64,000 bases of DNA from Microbacterium ulmi. Lineage in GTDB: Bacteria > Actinomycetota > Actinomycetes > Actinomycetales > Microbacteriaceae. A program made the translations under genes and the position numbers. The stretch is taken from the NCBI RefSeq assembly GCF_011759705.1, contig NZ_JAAOZF010000001.1, forward strand, positions 2,528,551 to 2,592,550. The letters are read 5' to 3'. Shown in pieces: positions 15,669-25,333 of this stretch (position 1 is its first letter; every line of letters begins with the position of its first letter). Below the pieces are notes generated by a model. It worked only from the letters and a program-made list of their open reading frames with translations. It was not told the origin of the DNA and searched no databases.

Positions 15669-16571
15669 ATGGACTATGGAAGAGAACTCGAGTTCGGGGT
15701 GAGCATCGACCCGACGGCGGCCGATCTCGCCGCCTCTCGCCGCCTCGCGCTGGTCGCAGACCGTGCCGGTCTCGACTACCTGGCGGTGCAGGATCACCCC
15801 TACCAGCCGTCGCACCTCGAGGTCTGGACGCTGCTGACGCATCTCGCCTCGATCACCGAGCGGATCGGCGTGACCCCCGACGTGCTCGACCTGCAGCTGC
15901 GGCTGCCGTCGCTCGTCGCGAAGAGCGCGGCCTCGTTCGCCGAGATCGCACCCGGCCGCGTCGCCCTCGGCGTCGGCGGCGGCGCGACGCCCCACGGCGT
16001 CGAGGCGCTCGGCGGCACGCCGCACGCGGGCGCCGACATGGTGCGCTACACGGAGGAGGCCCTCGCGGTGCTCCGTCGCGCCCTCGCGGGCGGCGCCGTG
16101 CGCCTCGACACTCCGCGGCATCGCATCGCCGGATACCAGGCCGGGCCGGTACCGCGGCCACCCGTGCCCGTGTGGCTCGGAAGCCAGAAGCCGCGCATGC
16201 TCGCCGTGACGGGCCGCGCCGCCGACGGCTGGATCAGCCCCCTCAACATCTACGTCGCACCGCACGAGGTGCCCGAGCGGCAGGAGGCGATCGACCGGGC
16301 GGCGCGCGAGGCGGGGCGCGATCCGCGCGACATCCGTCGCATCTACAACGTCATCGGGGCGATCGGGCCCTATGCAGGCGCGAACGGACTGCTCGGCGAC
16401 GTCGGCGTCTGGATCGACACGCTCAGCGACTGGGCCGTCGACCTCGGCTTCGACACGTTCGTGTTCTGGCCCATGACGGATGCCGAGCGGCAGGTCGAGG
16501 TGTTCGCGAGCGAGGTCGTGCCCGGCATCCGCGAGCGCGTCGCGCAGCGACGGAAGGAGGCGGGACGATGA
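15669..16571 (+). CDS. LLM-class flavin-dependent oxidoreductase
   Basis: Luciferase-like monooxygenase fold, 300 residues, using FMN or F420. Visible elements are ELEFGVSIDP, RVALGVGGGATPHGVEALGG in the barrel core, and PVPVWLGSQKPRMLAVTGRAADGW, a typical LLM signature. The substrate cannot be inferred. The stop overlaps the start of a FAD-linked oxidase (ATGA), so the two are one operon, divergent from the HxlR regulator. GGAGGAA lies 11 bases before the ATG. Confidence 0.92.
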   Translation: MDYGRELEFGVSIDPTAADLAASRRLALVADRAGLDYLAVQDHPYQPSHLEVWTLLTHLASITERIGVTPDVLDLQLRLPSLVAKSAASFAEIAPGRVALGVGGGATPHGVEALGGTPHAGADMVRYTEEALAVLRRALAGGAVRLDTPRHRIAGYQAGPVPRPPVPVWLGSQKPRMLAVTGRAADGWISPLNIYVAPHEVPERQEAIDRAAREAGRDPRDIRRIYNVIGAIGPYAGANGLLGDVGVWIDTLSDWAVDLGFDTFVFWPMTDAERQVEVFASEVVPGIRERVAQRRKEAGR

Positions 16572-17905
16572 CTCTCACCGAGCTTCCCCCGCTTCCTGCC
16601 GCGCTCGCCGGGCGCGCCGTGCGGCCAGGAGACACCGCCTATGCGCTGCTGCGCTCCACCTACACGCACATCGCGTCGCCCGCCGTCGTGCTGAGACCGC
16701 GCGACGACGACGAGGTCGCCGCCGCAGTGCGGTGGGCGGCCGGTGCCGGGGCCGTGGTGTCCGTGCGAAGCGGGGGCCACGGGCTCTCCGGCGCCGCATC
16801 GAACGACGGCGGGATCGTCATCGACCTCGGCGAGCTCGACGCGATCCGCGTCCTCGACCGGCATCGCCGCCTCGTCCGCGTGCAGGCGGGCGCGCGGTGG
16901 GGCCGGGTCGCCGAGCGCCTCGCGGCCGAGGGACTCGCCATCAGCTCAGGAGATCACGGCAACGTGGGCGTGGGAGGGCTCGCGACGGCCGGCGGCGTCG
17001 GCTGGCTCACACGCGGCTTCGGCCTCACGATCGACCGCGTGCGCGCCGCGACGGTCGTGCGCGCCGACGGCACGATCGTGCACACGGATGCCGAGCACGA
17101 GCCCGAACTGCTGTGGGCCGTGCGCGGAGCCGGCGACGCGGTCGGCATCGTGACCTCGTTCGACATCGAGGCCATCGAGCTCGGCGACATCGGCATCGCG
17201 CAGATCGCCGTCGAGGTCGACCGTGACGGCGACGGCCTGCGCGCGTGGTCGGAGCACCTCGCCACGGCGCCGCGCGAGCTGACGACCAACGGGCTCCTGC
17301 TCGCCGACCGCGGCCGGTTCGTGCTGCAGCTGACGGCCACCGTCGCGAGCGACGATGCCGGGGTGGTGCGCCGGCTCGTCGATCCGCTGACCGGACTCGG
17401 CCTGCGCCCGCTCGGCGCGCAGGCGCGCATCGCTCCCTACACGGCGCTCGTCAACGCCGAGCAGCTGCACCCGAACGTGGGTCAGCAGCGTTCGCATACG
17501 ACGAACGCGCTCCTGCCTCGCCTCGACGCGCGCAGCGCGAGGGCGGTCATGGATGTCGCGGCCCACGACGCCTCGCCCCTCGTTCAGCTGCGATCGCTCG
17601 GGGGCGCGACGCGCGATCCGGCACCGGACGCGACGGCGTGGGCGCACCGTGACGCGGAGGTCCTCGTCGTCGCGAGCACGTTCCCTCCCGACGACGGGAG
17701 CGCACTCTCGGCGGCGTTCGAGCCGCTCCGGCGGGTGTCGTCCGCCGCATACCGCAACTTCGAGTCGAGTCCGGATGCCGAGACGGCCGCCCGTGCCTTC
17801 CCGCCCGCGGTCGCGGCGCGGATCGCGCGGCTGCGTGAGCGTGTCGATCCCGACGGCGTCTTCCGGCGCGGGCGGCCGGGAGAGGATGCCGATCTGGCCG
17901 CGTGA
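16568..17905 (+). CDS. FAD-binding oxidoreductase, berberine-bridge/PCMH type
   Basis: FAD-linked oxidase of 445 residues. The PCMH FAD-binding domain covers about 35-215: SVRSGGHGLSG holds the histidine that usually carries FAD covalently, followed by GLTIDRVRAATVVRADG. The second flavin-linking cysteine of bicovalent enzymes is missing (SSGDHGNVGVGG), so FAD would be held by His alone. The C-terminal substrate domain is present and a BBE-like end is weak (YRNFESSPDAE). It overlaps the LLM gene start-stop. Together with HxlR they look like an inducible oxidation module of unknown substrate. Confidence 0.9.
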   Translation: MTLTELPPLPAALAGRAVRPGDTAYALLRSTYTHIASPAVVLRPRDDDEVAAAVRWAAGAGAVVSVRSGGHGLSGAASNDGGIVIDLGELDAIRVLDRHRRLVRVQAGARWGRVAERLAAEGLAISSGDHGNVGVGGLATAGGVGWLTRGFGLTIDRVRAATVVRADGTIVHTDAEHEPELLWAVRGAGDAVGIVTSFDIEAIELGDIGIAQIAVEVDRDGDGLRAWSEHLATAPRELTTNGLLLADRGRFVLQLTATVASDDAGVVRRLVDPLTGLGLRPLGAQARIAPYTALVNAEQLHPNVGQQRSHTTNALLPRLDARSARAVMDVAAHDASPLVQLRSLGGATRDPAPDATAWAHRDAEVLVVASTFPPDDGSALSAAFEPLRRVSSAAYRNFESSPDAETAARAFPPAVAARIARLRERVDPDGVFRRGRPGEDADLAA

Positions 17906-17934
17906 GCGTCGCGGCCTGCATCGCGAGGGCTGCG

Positions 17935-18921
17935 TCAGGGGGCTTCGCGGATGCGCTGCATGAGGTTCGGCGGGTAGCGCTCGCCGCGCGCGACGCCGAC
18001 GGGGAACATGCGCGAGAGACGCCGCGTGATCGCGGCATCCTGCGGGAAGCGCGCCGCCTCGACGTTCGCGTCGAAGTTGGCGGGGCTCCTCGTGCCGGGG
18101 ATCGGGATCGTGTTGTGCGACGCGAGCACCCAGCCGAGGGCGAGCTCGGTCGGCGTCGTGCCGAGCTCCTCCGCCAGCGCGAACAGGGGAGCGGCGGCGG
18201 CGAGGTTCGCGCGCAGGGCGCGGCCGTCGAATCGCGGGTAGCGCTCGCGTCGGACGTCGTCGGGCGCGACGTCGTCCGGTCGCCGGATCCTCCCCGTGAG
18301 CAGTCCCCGGCCGAACGGGCTGTAGGCGACGAGGGAGATCCCGAGCTCGCGCAGCGTCGGCAGCACGGTCTCTTCGATCTCGCGCGCGAGGAGCGAGTAC
18401 TCCTCCTGCACGGCGGCGATCGGAAAGGCCTCGTGTGCGCGGCGGATCGTGGAGGGAGTGACCTCCGAGAGTCCGATCGCGCGGACGAGGCCCTCTTCGA
18501 CGAGCTCGCCCATGGCCCAGACGGTGTCTTCGATGGGGGTCGTGGGGTCGATCTGGTGCAGGTAGTACAGGTCGACGTAGTCGGTGCCGAGCCGCCGGAG
18601 GCTCTCGACGAGCGCCGGCCGCACGCGATCGGGGTGCCCGAGGCCCGGTCCCGTCATCCCGAACTTCGTCGCGACGACGACGTCGTCTCGACGCCCCTGG
18701 ATCGCCTCGCCCACGAGCACCTCGACGCGGCCCTCGGCGTAGACGCTCGACGTGTCGATGAAGTCGACGCCCGAGTCGATCACATGCCGGAGGAGGTCGA
18801 CCGCGGCGCGATCGTCGACGGCCCCGTAGATCCCGCCGAGCGGCATCGAGCCGTAGCCGACCGAGCTCACGCGGAGGTCGCTGCGGCCGAGGGGCACGCG
18901 GTCGGGCGAGGATTCGAGCAT
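17935..18921 (-). CDS. Aldo/keto reductase
   Basis: NADPH-dependent (alpha/beta)8-barrel reductase of 328 residues. The tetrad is visible: Asp in DFIDTSSVY, Tyr in the same motif, Lys in VVATKFG and His in YYLHQID. The end of the barrel has IPIPGTRSPANFDANV, the NADP-binding signature. It resembles the broad aldehyde- and ketone-reducing AKR groups, and no specific substrate is evident. GGAG lies six bases before the ATG at 18921. It is convergent with the FAD oxidase, 29 bases apart, leaving little room for separate terminators. Confidence 0.94.
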   Translation of the reverse strand: MLESSPDRVPLGRSDLRVSSVGYGSMPLGGIYGAVDDRAAVDLLRHVIDSGVDFIDTSSVYAEGRVEVLVGEAIQGRRDDVVVATKFGMTGPGLGHPDRVRPALVESLRRLGTDYVDLYYLHQIDPTTPIEDTVWAMGELVEEGLVRAIGLSEVTPSTIRRAHEAFPIAAVQEEYSLLAREIEETVLPTLRELGISLVAYSPFGRGLLTGRIRRPDDVAPDDVRRERYPRFDGRALRANLAAAAPLFALAEELGTTPTELALGWVLASHNTIPIPGTRSPANFDANVEAARFPQDAAITRRLSRMFPVGVARGERYPPNLMQRIREAP

Positions 18922-19009
18922 CGTCGGCTCCGGTGGGGTCGGAGGGCATCCCCCCGGCGGGGCGATGCGCAGCGCGGTGGACAGAGCATAGCAATCCGGG
19001 TCGGACGGC

Positions 19010-20245
19010 TCACCGTGCGAGTGCGCGCTCGAGCGTCGCGGCCTCGTGACGATGACCGACCGTCTCGTAGGCGACGACGATCACGACCGGCGAGCACGCG
19101 AGGACGACGAGCGACACTCCGAGAGTCGCGCCGAGCAGCACGGCGACGACGCCGAGGGCGAGCACCGCGACGGCGGCGGCGAGCGTCCAGACGTGAAAGA
19201 CGTCGATCTCCTTGACGAGCAGCGAAAAGAGCGTGAAGGCCATGAGCTCGAAGGCGAACAGCGGCACGGCGACGCAGAGCACCGCGAACAGCGCGCCGAC
19301 GTGCGCTTCGTCGCGGATGACGTTCGCCGCGACATGCAGGCCCGCCCCGACCCCTGCGATCGATCCGAAGAGGAAGACGTGGCCGTACCCCCAGGGAAAG
19401 GCGCGCAGCGGATAGCGCTCGAGCAGCTCTCCGACCGGCAGCACGAAGTACATCCACCACATGGCGAACGCGAGGAGCGTGCCTCCGGAGGCCACGAGCA
19501 CGGCCTCAGCGCTCCAGCCCTCCTCATGCACGACCGCCGAGATCGAGAGAGTGGTGCCGAGGATGACCTCGCCGAGCGTGATGATCACGAGCAGTCCGTA
19601 GCGCTCGGCGATGTGGTGCGGGTTCCACGGCGTGCGGCCGTACCGCAGCTCGGCCGAGACCGGGCCCGCGAGCTCGAACAGGCTCAGGAGGGCCGTGAGC
19701 AGGAACGTCATCGGCAGCGACAGGTCGAGGAAGATGAGCACGACCCATCCGGCCTGTGCGATGCCGATGTTCGCCGCGTACGCGAGGCACGTGCGGCGGC
19801 GGACGGGGTCGTTCGCCGCCGCCCGGAGCCACAGGGCGATCGCCGCGATCCGCATGACGACGTAGCCCGCCACCATGATCGAGTTGTCGACGTGCCGCCC
19901 CTCCTGGATCGAGTGGAAGAAGGGCGGGATGCCGAGGGTGAGGATCAGCACGCCGACCATCTCGACGAGGGTCGCGATGCGGAAGAAGACGTCGTCGTTG
20001 TCGTACGCGCTCGCAAGCCACGAGTAGTTGATCCACGCCCATGACACGGCGAAGATCGAGAACCAGAACGCGAGCAGCGCAGGGCCGATCTCGCCCAGCT
20101 CGAGGAAGTGCGCCGTCTCGGATCCTGCCGAGCTGAACGCCACGACGAACGTGAGGTCGAAGAGCAGCTCGAGCGGCGTCGCGGCGCGATGGGACTCCTC
20201 GGGGTCGCGGCCCGACATCCGTCCCATGTGATGGCTGAGGCTCAT
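19010..20245 (-). CDS. Low temperature requirement protein A (LtrA) family membrane protein
   Basis: Polytopic membrane protein of 411 residues with about eleven or twelve helices. The family hallmark [16 protein letters not shown] opens the chain and [17 protein letters not shown] stands mid-chain. LtrA was named from a Listeria cold-growth phenotype; its molecular function is unknown. On the minus strand TAGGTT lies seven bases upstream of the ATG at 20245, pointing to a leaderless mRNA, and no Shine-Dalgarno is seen. It is divergent from ispG with 78 bases between starts. Confidence 0.92.
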   Translation of the reverse strand: MSLSHHMGRMSGRDPEESHRAATPLELLFDLTFVVAFSSAGSETAHFLELGEIGPALLAFWFSIFAVSWAWINYSWLASAYDNDDVFFRIATLVEMVGVLILTLGIPPFFHSIQEGRHVDNSIMVAGYVVMRIAAIALWLRAAANDPVRRRTCLAYAANIGIAQAGWVVLIFLDLSLPMTFLLTALLSLFELAGPVSAELRYGRTPWNPHHIAERYGLLVIITLGEVILGTTLSISAVVHEEGWSAEAVLVASGGTLLAFAMWWMYFVLPVGELLERYPLRAFPWGYGHVFLFGSIAGVGAGLHVAANVIRDEAHVGALFAVLCVAVPLFAFELMAFTLFSLLVKEIDVFHVWTLAAAVAVLALGVVAVLLGATLGVSLVVLACSPVVIVVAYETVGHRHEAATLERALAR

Positions 20246-20252
20246 GGCGCAA

Positions 20253-20316
20253 AACCTAGCGGGCGGCATTCGCGGCGTCGACCGTCAGCCTTCGCGAAGC
20301 TCGACCGTCGTAGGCT
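20253..20316. promoter_or_regulatory. Divergent leaderless promoters of the LtrA gene and ispG
   Basis: For LtrA, the -10 candidate TAGGTT (minus, 20258-20253) is 7 bases from its ATG. For ispG, TAGGCT (plus, 20311-20316) is 7 bases from its GTG. Neither gene has a Shine-Dalgarno, so both probably begin transcription at the start codon. Confidence 0.6.
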
Positions 20317-20323
20317 GGACGGC

Positions 20324-21475
20324 GTGCCAGCAGTGAATCTCGGGATGCCGCGCGTGCCCGATGTCCTCGCCCCCCGTCGCAAGACCCGACAGATCAGGGT
20401 CGGCAAGGTCCTCGTCGGCGGAGACGCGCCCGTGAGCGTCCAGTCCATGACGACGACGCCCACCACGAACATCAACGCGACGCTGCAGCAGATCGCCGAG
20501 CTCACGGCATCCGGCTGCGAGATCGTCCGAGTCGCCGTGCCGTCGCAGGACGACGCGGACGTGCTGCACATCATCGCGAAGAAGAGCCAGATCCCCGTCA
20601 TCGCCGACATCCACTTCCAGCCGAAGTACGTGTTCCAGGCGATCGACGCCGGCTGCGCCGCCGTGCGGGTCAACCCCGGGAACATCCGCCAGTTCGACGA
20701 CAAGGTCGGTGAGATCGCGGCGGCAGCGAAGGCCGCGGGCGTCTCGCTGCGCATCGGGGTGAACGCGGGGTCGCTCGACAGGCGCCTGCTCGAGAAATAC
20801 GGCAAGGCGACGCCGGAAGCGCTCGCCGAGAGCGCCCGCTGGGAGGCGTCGCTGTTCGAGGAGCACGACTTCCACGACTTCAAGATCTCGGTCAAGCACA
20901 ATGACCCCGTTGTCATGGTCAAGGCGTACCGCCTGCTCGCCGCGATGGGCGACTGGCCGCTGCATCTCGGCGTCACCGAGGCGGGGCCGTCGTTCCAGGG
21001 CACGATCAAGAGCGCGACGGCCTTCGGGATCCTCCTCTCTGAGGGCATCGGCGACACGATCCGCGTCTCGCTCTCCGCCCCGCCGGCCGAGGAGGTCAAG
21101 GTCGGCCACCAGATCCTGCAGTCGCTGAACCTGCGGGAGCGCAAGCTCGAGATCGTCTCGTGCCCGTCGTGCGGGCGCGCGCAGGTGGACGTCTACACCC
21201 TCGCCAACGACGTGACCGAAGGGCTCAAGGACATGACCGTGCCGCTGCGCGTCGCCGTCATGGGCTGTGTCGTCAACGGCCCCGGCGAGGCGCGGGAGGC
21301 CGACCTCGGCGTCGCGAGCGGCAACGGCAAGGGCCAGATCTTCGTGAAGGGCCAGGTCATCAAGACGGTGCCCGAGTCCGAGATCGTCGCGACCCTCATC
21401 GAGGAGGCGCGCCGCATCGCCGACGAGCTGGGCCCGGATGCCCCGGTAGGGACGGCACAGGTCGTCACGGCGTGA
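20324..21475 (+). CDS. ispG: 4-hydroxy-3-methylbut-2-enyl diphosphate synthase
   Basis: Iron-sulfur enzyme of the MEP isoprenoid pathway, turning MEcPP into HMBPP. It has 383 residues. The N-terminal TIM barrel has [11 protein letters not shown] and ADIHFQPKY. The C-terminal [4Fe-4S] domain has ligands C280 and C283 in CPSCGR and C315 in [10 protein letters not shown]. The GTG at 20324 ([20 protein letters not shown]) matches the usual start in relatives, and a TAGGCT 7 bases upstream suggests a leaderless mRNA. The usual neighbour rip lies 13 kb upstream. The stop overlaps the next gene by one base. Confidence 0.97.
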   Translation: MPAVNLGMPRVPDVLAPRRKTRQIRVGKVLVGGDAPVSVQSMTTTPTTNINATLQQIAELTASGCEIVRVAVPSQDDADVLHIIAKKSQIPVIADIHFQPKYVFQAIDAGCAAVRVNPGNIRQFDDKVGEIAAAAKAAGVSLRIGVNAGSLDRRLLEKYGKATPEALAESARWEASLFEEHDFHDFKISVKHNDPVVMVKAYRLLAAMGDWPLHLGVTEAGPSFQGTIKSATAFGILLSEGIGDTIRVSLSAPPAEEVKVGHQILQSLNLRERKLEIVSCPSCGRAQVDVYTLANDVTEGLKDMTVPLRVAVMGCVVNGPGEAREADLGVASGNGKGQIFVKGQVIKTVPESEIVATLIEEARRIADELGPDAPVGTAQVVTA

Positions 21476-21864
21476 TGCGCGGAACCCTGCATCATCTCGA
21501 GCTGTGGGTGAGCGATCTCGGACTCGCACGCCGCGAGTGGGGCTGGCTGCTCGGGCGGCTCGGCTGCCGGCAGGCGGGCGAGTGGCCGGAGGGCACGAGC
21601 TGGAGTCTGGGATCCGCCTACCTGACGATCACGCTGTCTCCGAATCTGCACGGTGAGGAGCATGATCGGCGGATGCCGGGTGTCAACCACATCGCCGTGC
21701 ACGCCGGATCTCCCGCGGAGCTGGACGAGCTCATGACGGATGCCGCCGAGCACGGCTGGAGTCCGCTCTACCACGAGCGCTACCCGCACGCCGGCGGACC
21801 GGATCACTACGCCGGCTGGCTCGAGAGCCGCGCGGGATTCAAGGTGGAGCTCGTCGCGGACTGA
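21475..21864 (+). CDS. VOC-family (glyoxalase-like) protein
   Basis: A 129-residue protein of the vicinal oxygen chelate fold, with two beta-alpha-beta-beta-beta units: LHHLELWVSDLGLARREWGWLL at the start and VNHIAVHAGSPAELDEL in the second half. Metal-ligand candidates are His 6 or 7, the second-half His and a late Glu (FKVELVAD). Activity is unknown; relatives include glyoxalases and resistance proteins. It begins in the ispG stop codon (TGATG), so it is translated from the same mRNA. Confidence 0.88.
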   Translation: MRGTLHHLELWVSDLGLARREWGWLLGRLGCRQAGEWPEGTSWSLGSAYLTITLSPNLHGEEHDRRMPGVNHIAVHAGSPAELDELMTDAAEHGWSPLYHERYPHAGGPDHYAGWLESRAGFKVELVAD

Positions 21865-21912
21865 CGCCGGGCTGTCGCGATCCGCTCTGCTATCCGCGTC
21901 GCGCCCGCGCCG

Positions 21913-23361
21913 TCAGGCCCCGTCGACGAGCGTGAAGTCGAGGCCGCCCGTCGCGACGTCCGCGCCGTCGAGGCGTAGCCGCACGAGGGAGCCCGCGGCC
22001 GACTCGAGGCCGGGGACCTTGATCTGCGCGGGAGGGCGGATCAGCTGGACCCGCGCGCCGTCGCCGCGTCGACCGAGGACGGCGCCCGTGAAGATCTCGC
22101 CCTCGCGCCCCTGCATGACGGCGGCCTCGACGCGGTCGATGGACCCGCTCTCGAGCTGACTCGTGCGCTGGCTGCTGCGGGCCATGAGCCTGGGAAGCTC
22201 AGGGAGGCTCTCTCGCACCCAGTCGGGGACCCACCGATCGTTCGCGATGGCCTCGCACAGGATGAGCGACCAGCGGTCGACGAGGCGGCGCAGCGGCGCC
22301 GTCGCGTGCGCATAGGGCGCGCCGATCGCCGCCTGCACGGGGTCGTCAGGAACGTCTCCGTCGAACGCGAGATACCCCGCGCCGCGGAACAGGCCGGCCG
22401 CGGCATCCCGCACCGCCTGCGCCGCGGGATCCTCTCGATCGAGGCTCCGCAGGTAGTCGCCGTACGCGACGCCGAATCGCCACGGGATGCCGAGCGCGAT
22501 CGTCTCGACGCGGAACGCGGCCTGGTCGTCGGCGCTCGCGGGCGGCATCGTGCGGAGGATCCCGATGCCGCCGCGCAGCATGATCTCGGCGGCCGCCATC
22601 CCCGTCAGCAGGGAGACGTGCGCGTTCCACTCCTCGACGGGCAGCGGGGCGCCGCGCACGAGCCGGTATCCGCCCTGCTGGGCGACGACCTCGGTGTCGG
22701 GGATGTTCAGGCTCGCGCCTCCCCGCTCCCGCTCGCGCTCCGCGCGCTGCGGACCGAACCACGCGAGCGCCGCGAGCGCATCGGGCGCCGAGCCGTCGTC
22801 GATCGCGGCCTGCGCGCCCCGGTAGGTCCACTGCGCACGGGAGCGCACGACGGCGCGACGCACGGTCGTCTCGACGGGCTGCGCGTCCTCGTCGAGGACG
22901 AACCGCCACACGTACGCTCGCCTGTCCCGGTCGGGAAGCAGCGACGCCGCGTCCTCGCTGAGCACGGGGGGATGCAGCGGGATGCGCCCGTCGGGCGCGT
23001 ACATCGTCTGCCCGCGCCTGCGCGCCTCCGCGTCGACCGCGCCGCCCGGGCGCGCGTAGGCGGGCACGTCGGCGATCGCATAGTGCAGGATGGCGCCGCC
23101 GGGCGTGCGCTCGAAGTGCATCGCCTGGTCGAGGTCGGTGGAGCCCTCGGGATCGATCGTGAGGAAGGGGATGCCGCGCAGGTCGTCGACGTGGGCGGCA
23201 TCCGGATCCGTCGCGACATCGTGAGCAGCGGCCTCCGCCTCGGCGAGCACGTCGGGCGGAAAGGACGTCGGGAGCGCGAGCTGGGTGCGCAGTGCGGCGA
23301 GCGACTCGGCGAGCGCCCCGCCGGGGGCGGACGACACGAGGCGAGACCTGCGGGCGGGCAC
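21913..23361 (-). CDS. RNB-domain ribonuclease (RNase II/R family, short form)
   Basis: 3'-5' exoribonuclease family protein, 482 residues. The RNB domain (about 55-370) has the metal-binding aspartates in [19 protein letters not shown] and the later [15 protein letters not shown]. The cold-shock domains and the full S1 domain of RNase R are missing; only a small beta domain ends the chain. This compact type is common in actinobacteria. The start is the GTG at 23361 with TATGCT six bases upstream, consistent with a leaderless mRNA. It is divergent from proS and convergent with the VOC gene. Confidence 0.93.
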   Translation of the reverse strand: MPARRSRLVSSAPGGALAESLAALRTQLALPTSFPPDVLAEAEAAAHDVATDPDAAHVDDLRGIPFLTIDPEGSTDLDQAMHFERTPGGAILHYAIADVPAYARPGGAVDAEARRRGQTMYAPDGRIPLHPPVLSEDAASLLPDRDRRAYVWRFVLDEDAQPVETTVRRAVVRSRAQWTYRGAQAAIDDGSAPDALAALAWFGPQRAERERERGGASLNIPDTEVVAQQGGYRLVRGAPLPVEEWNAHVSLLTGMAAAEIMLRGGIGILRTMPPASADDQAAFRVETIALGIPWRFGVAYGDYLRSLDREDPAAQAVRDAAAGLFRGAGYLAFDGDVPDDPVQAAIGAPYAHATAPLRRLVDRWSLILCEAIANDRWVPDWVRESLPELPRLMARSSQRTSQLESGSIDRVEAAVMQGREGEIFTGAVLGRRGDGARVQLIRPPAQIKVPGLESAAGSLVRLRLDGADVATGGLDFTLVDGA

Positions 23362-23367
23362 GACGTC

Positions 23368-23410
23368 AGCATAGGGCGGACCGGGGGCGTGCGGGCATCC
23401 GCCCTAGACT
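23368..23410. promoter_or_regulatory. Divergent leaderless promoters of RNB gene and proS
   Basis: TATGCT (minus, 23373-23368) lies 6 bases from the RNB GTG. TAGACT (plus, 23405-23410) lies 8 bases from the proS GTG. The two -10 hexamers are only 31 bases apart, so RNA polymerases bound at both would collide, which may link the two genes. Confidence 0.6.
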
Positions 23411-23418
23411 TGACCCTC

Positions 23419-25218
23419 GTGGTCACCCGTCTCTCGCACTTCTTCCTCCGCACGCTCCGCGAAGACCCCGCCGACGCCGAGGTCACGAGCCACCGGCTGC
23501 TCGTGCGCGCCGGCTACATCCGCCGACAGGCGCCCGGCATCTTCGCGTGGCTCCCGCTGGGGCTGAAGGTCAAGGGAAGGATCGAGCAGATCATCCGCGG
23601 CGAGATGGCCGACGCGGGCGCCTACGAAGTGCACTTCCCCGCGCTCCTGCCCCGCGAGCCGTACGAGGTCACGAACCGCTGGACGGAGTACGGCGACGGC
23701 ATCTTCCGCCTCAAGGACCGCAAGGACGCCGACTACCTTCTCGCGCCGACGCACGAGGAGGTCTTCACGCTGCTCGTGAAGGACCTGTACTCGTCGTACA
23801 AGGACCTGCCGCTGACGATCTACCAGATCCAGGACAAGTACCGCGACGAGGCCCGCCCTCGCGCAGGCCTGCTGCGCGGGCGCGAGTTCACGATGAAGGA
23901 CGCGTACTCGTTCGACTACACGGATGCCGGACTCGACGCGTCGTACATGGCTCAGCGCGACGCGTACGAGCGGATCTTCCAGCGCCTCGGCCTCGAGTAC
24001 GTCATCGTCCAGGCCGACGCGGGGGCGATGGGCGGATCGCGGTCGGAGGAGTTCCTGCATCCGACTCCCGTCGGCGAAGACACCTTCGTGCGCTCGGCCG
24101 GCGGGTACGCCGCCAACGTCGAGGCGTTCACGACGGTCGTGCCGGACGCCATCCCGCTCGAGGGGCTGCCGGAGCCTGAGATCTTCGACTCGCCGGGCAC
24201 GCCGACGATCGACACGCTCGTCGCCCACAGCAACGCCGTGCTCGACCCTCCGCGCTCCGGCGTCGCAGGACCCGCCACCGACGGCGCGACCGAGTGGACC
24301 GCCGCCCACACGCTCAAGAACGTCGTGCTCGCCCTGACGCACCTCGACGGCACGCGCGAGCTCGTCGTCGTCGGCGTCCCCGGAGACCGCGACGTCGACG
24401 ACAAGCGCGCCGAGGTCGCCTTCGCACCCGCGACCGTCGAGCCCGCGACCGACGACGACTTCCAGAGGAACCCGGGGCTCGTCAAGGGCTACATCGGGCC
24501 GTGGTCGCAGACGGGCGCGATCCTCGGCGAGGAGTCGGCGACCGGCATCCGGTATCTCCTCGACCCGCGCGTCGTCGACGGCACGGCATGGATCACGGGC
24601 GCCAACATCGACGAGAAGCACGTCCACTCGCTCGTCGCGGGCCGCGACTTCACGGCCGACGGATTCGTCGAGGTCGCCAGCGTCCGCGCGGGCGACGCGG
24701 CTCCCGACGGCTCGGGTCCCGTGACGCTCGCCCGCGGCATGGAGATCGGGCACGTCTTCCAGCTCGGCCGCAAGTACGCAGAGGCGCTGGGACTCAAGGT
24801 CCTCGACGAGAACGGGAAGCTCGTCACGGTGACGATGGGCTCGTACGGCATCGGCGTGACGCGCATCCTCGCGATCATCGCGGAGCTGAACAACGACGAG
24901 AGGGGCCTCATCTGGCCGTCGTCGGTCGCGCCGTTCGACGTCCACGTCGTCGCGACGGGGAAGGATGGCGTCGCCTTCGACCTCGCCGCCTCCGTCTCGG
25001 CCGACCTCGAGGCCGCCGGTCTCGACGTGCTGTACGACGACCGCGCGAAGGTCTCGCCCGGAGTGAAGTTCGCGGATGCCGAGCTCGTCGGCGTCCCGCA
25101 GATCCTCATCGTCGGCCGCGGCGCCCCCGACGGCCAGGTCGAGCTGTGGGACCGCCGCACGGGCGACCGCGAGGTCGTTCCGGCGGCTGACGCGATCGCG
25201 CGGCTCACGGCGCGCTGA
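23419..25218 (+). CDS. proS: Prolyl-tRNA synthetase
   Basis: Class II aminoacyl-tRNA synthetase charging tRNA-Pro, 599 residues, bacterial type. The catalytic core has [19 protein letters not shown] (motif 2 region) and [13 protein letters not shown] (motif 3). Between them lies the insertion domain of about 170 residues that edits misacylated alanine (around 225-400). The C-terminal anticodon-binding domain has [24 protein letters not shown]. The GTG at 23419 ([16 protein letters not shown]) fits relatives, and TAGACT upstream indicates a leaderless start. Confidence 0.97.
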   Translation: MVTRLSHFFLRTLREDPADAEVTSHRLLVRAGYIRRQAPGIFAWLPLGLKVKGRIEQIIRGEMADAGAYEVHFPALLPREPYEVTNRWTEYGDGIFRLKDRKDADYLLAPTHEEVFTLLVKDLYSSYKDLPLTIYQIQDKYRDEARPRAGLLRGREFTMKDAYSFDYTDAGLDASYMAQRDAYERIFQRLGLEYVIVQADAGAMGGSRSEEFLHPTPVGEDTFVRSAGGYAANVEAFTTVVPDAIPLEGLPEPEIFDSPGTPTIDTLVAHSNAVLDPPRSGVAGPATDGATEWTAAHTLKNVVLALTHLDGTRELVVVGVPGDRDVDDKRAEVAFAPATVEPATDDDFQRNPGLVKGYIGPWSQTGAILGEESATGIRYLLDPRVVDGTAWITGANIDEKHVHSLVAGRDFTADGFVEVASVRAGDAAPDGSGPVTLARGMEIGHVFQLGRKYAEALGLKVLDENGKLVTVTMGSYGIGVTRILAIIAELNNDERGLIWPSSVAPFDVHVVATGKDGVAFDLAASVSADLEAAGLDVLYDDRAKVSPGVKFADAELVGVPQILIVGRGAPDGQVELWDRRTGDREVVPAADAIARLTAR

Positions 25219-25333
25219 CCGCACCCGGATCGGACCCGCGCCGGGGGCGGATCCGAGACGGCGCAGCGGCAGCGAGCACCCCGCGCTCACGAAGAGTTGG
25301 CCGCACGGCATCCGGGCATGGAAGTCTGGTGTC

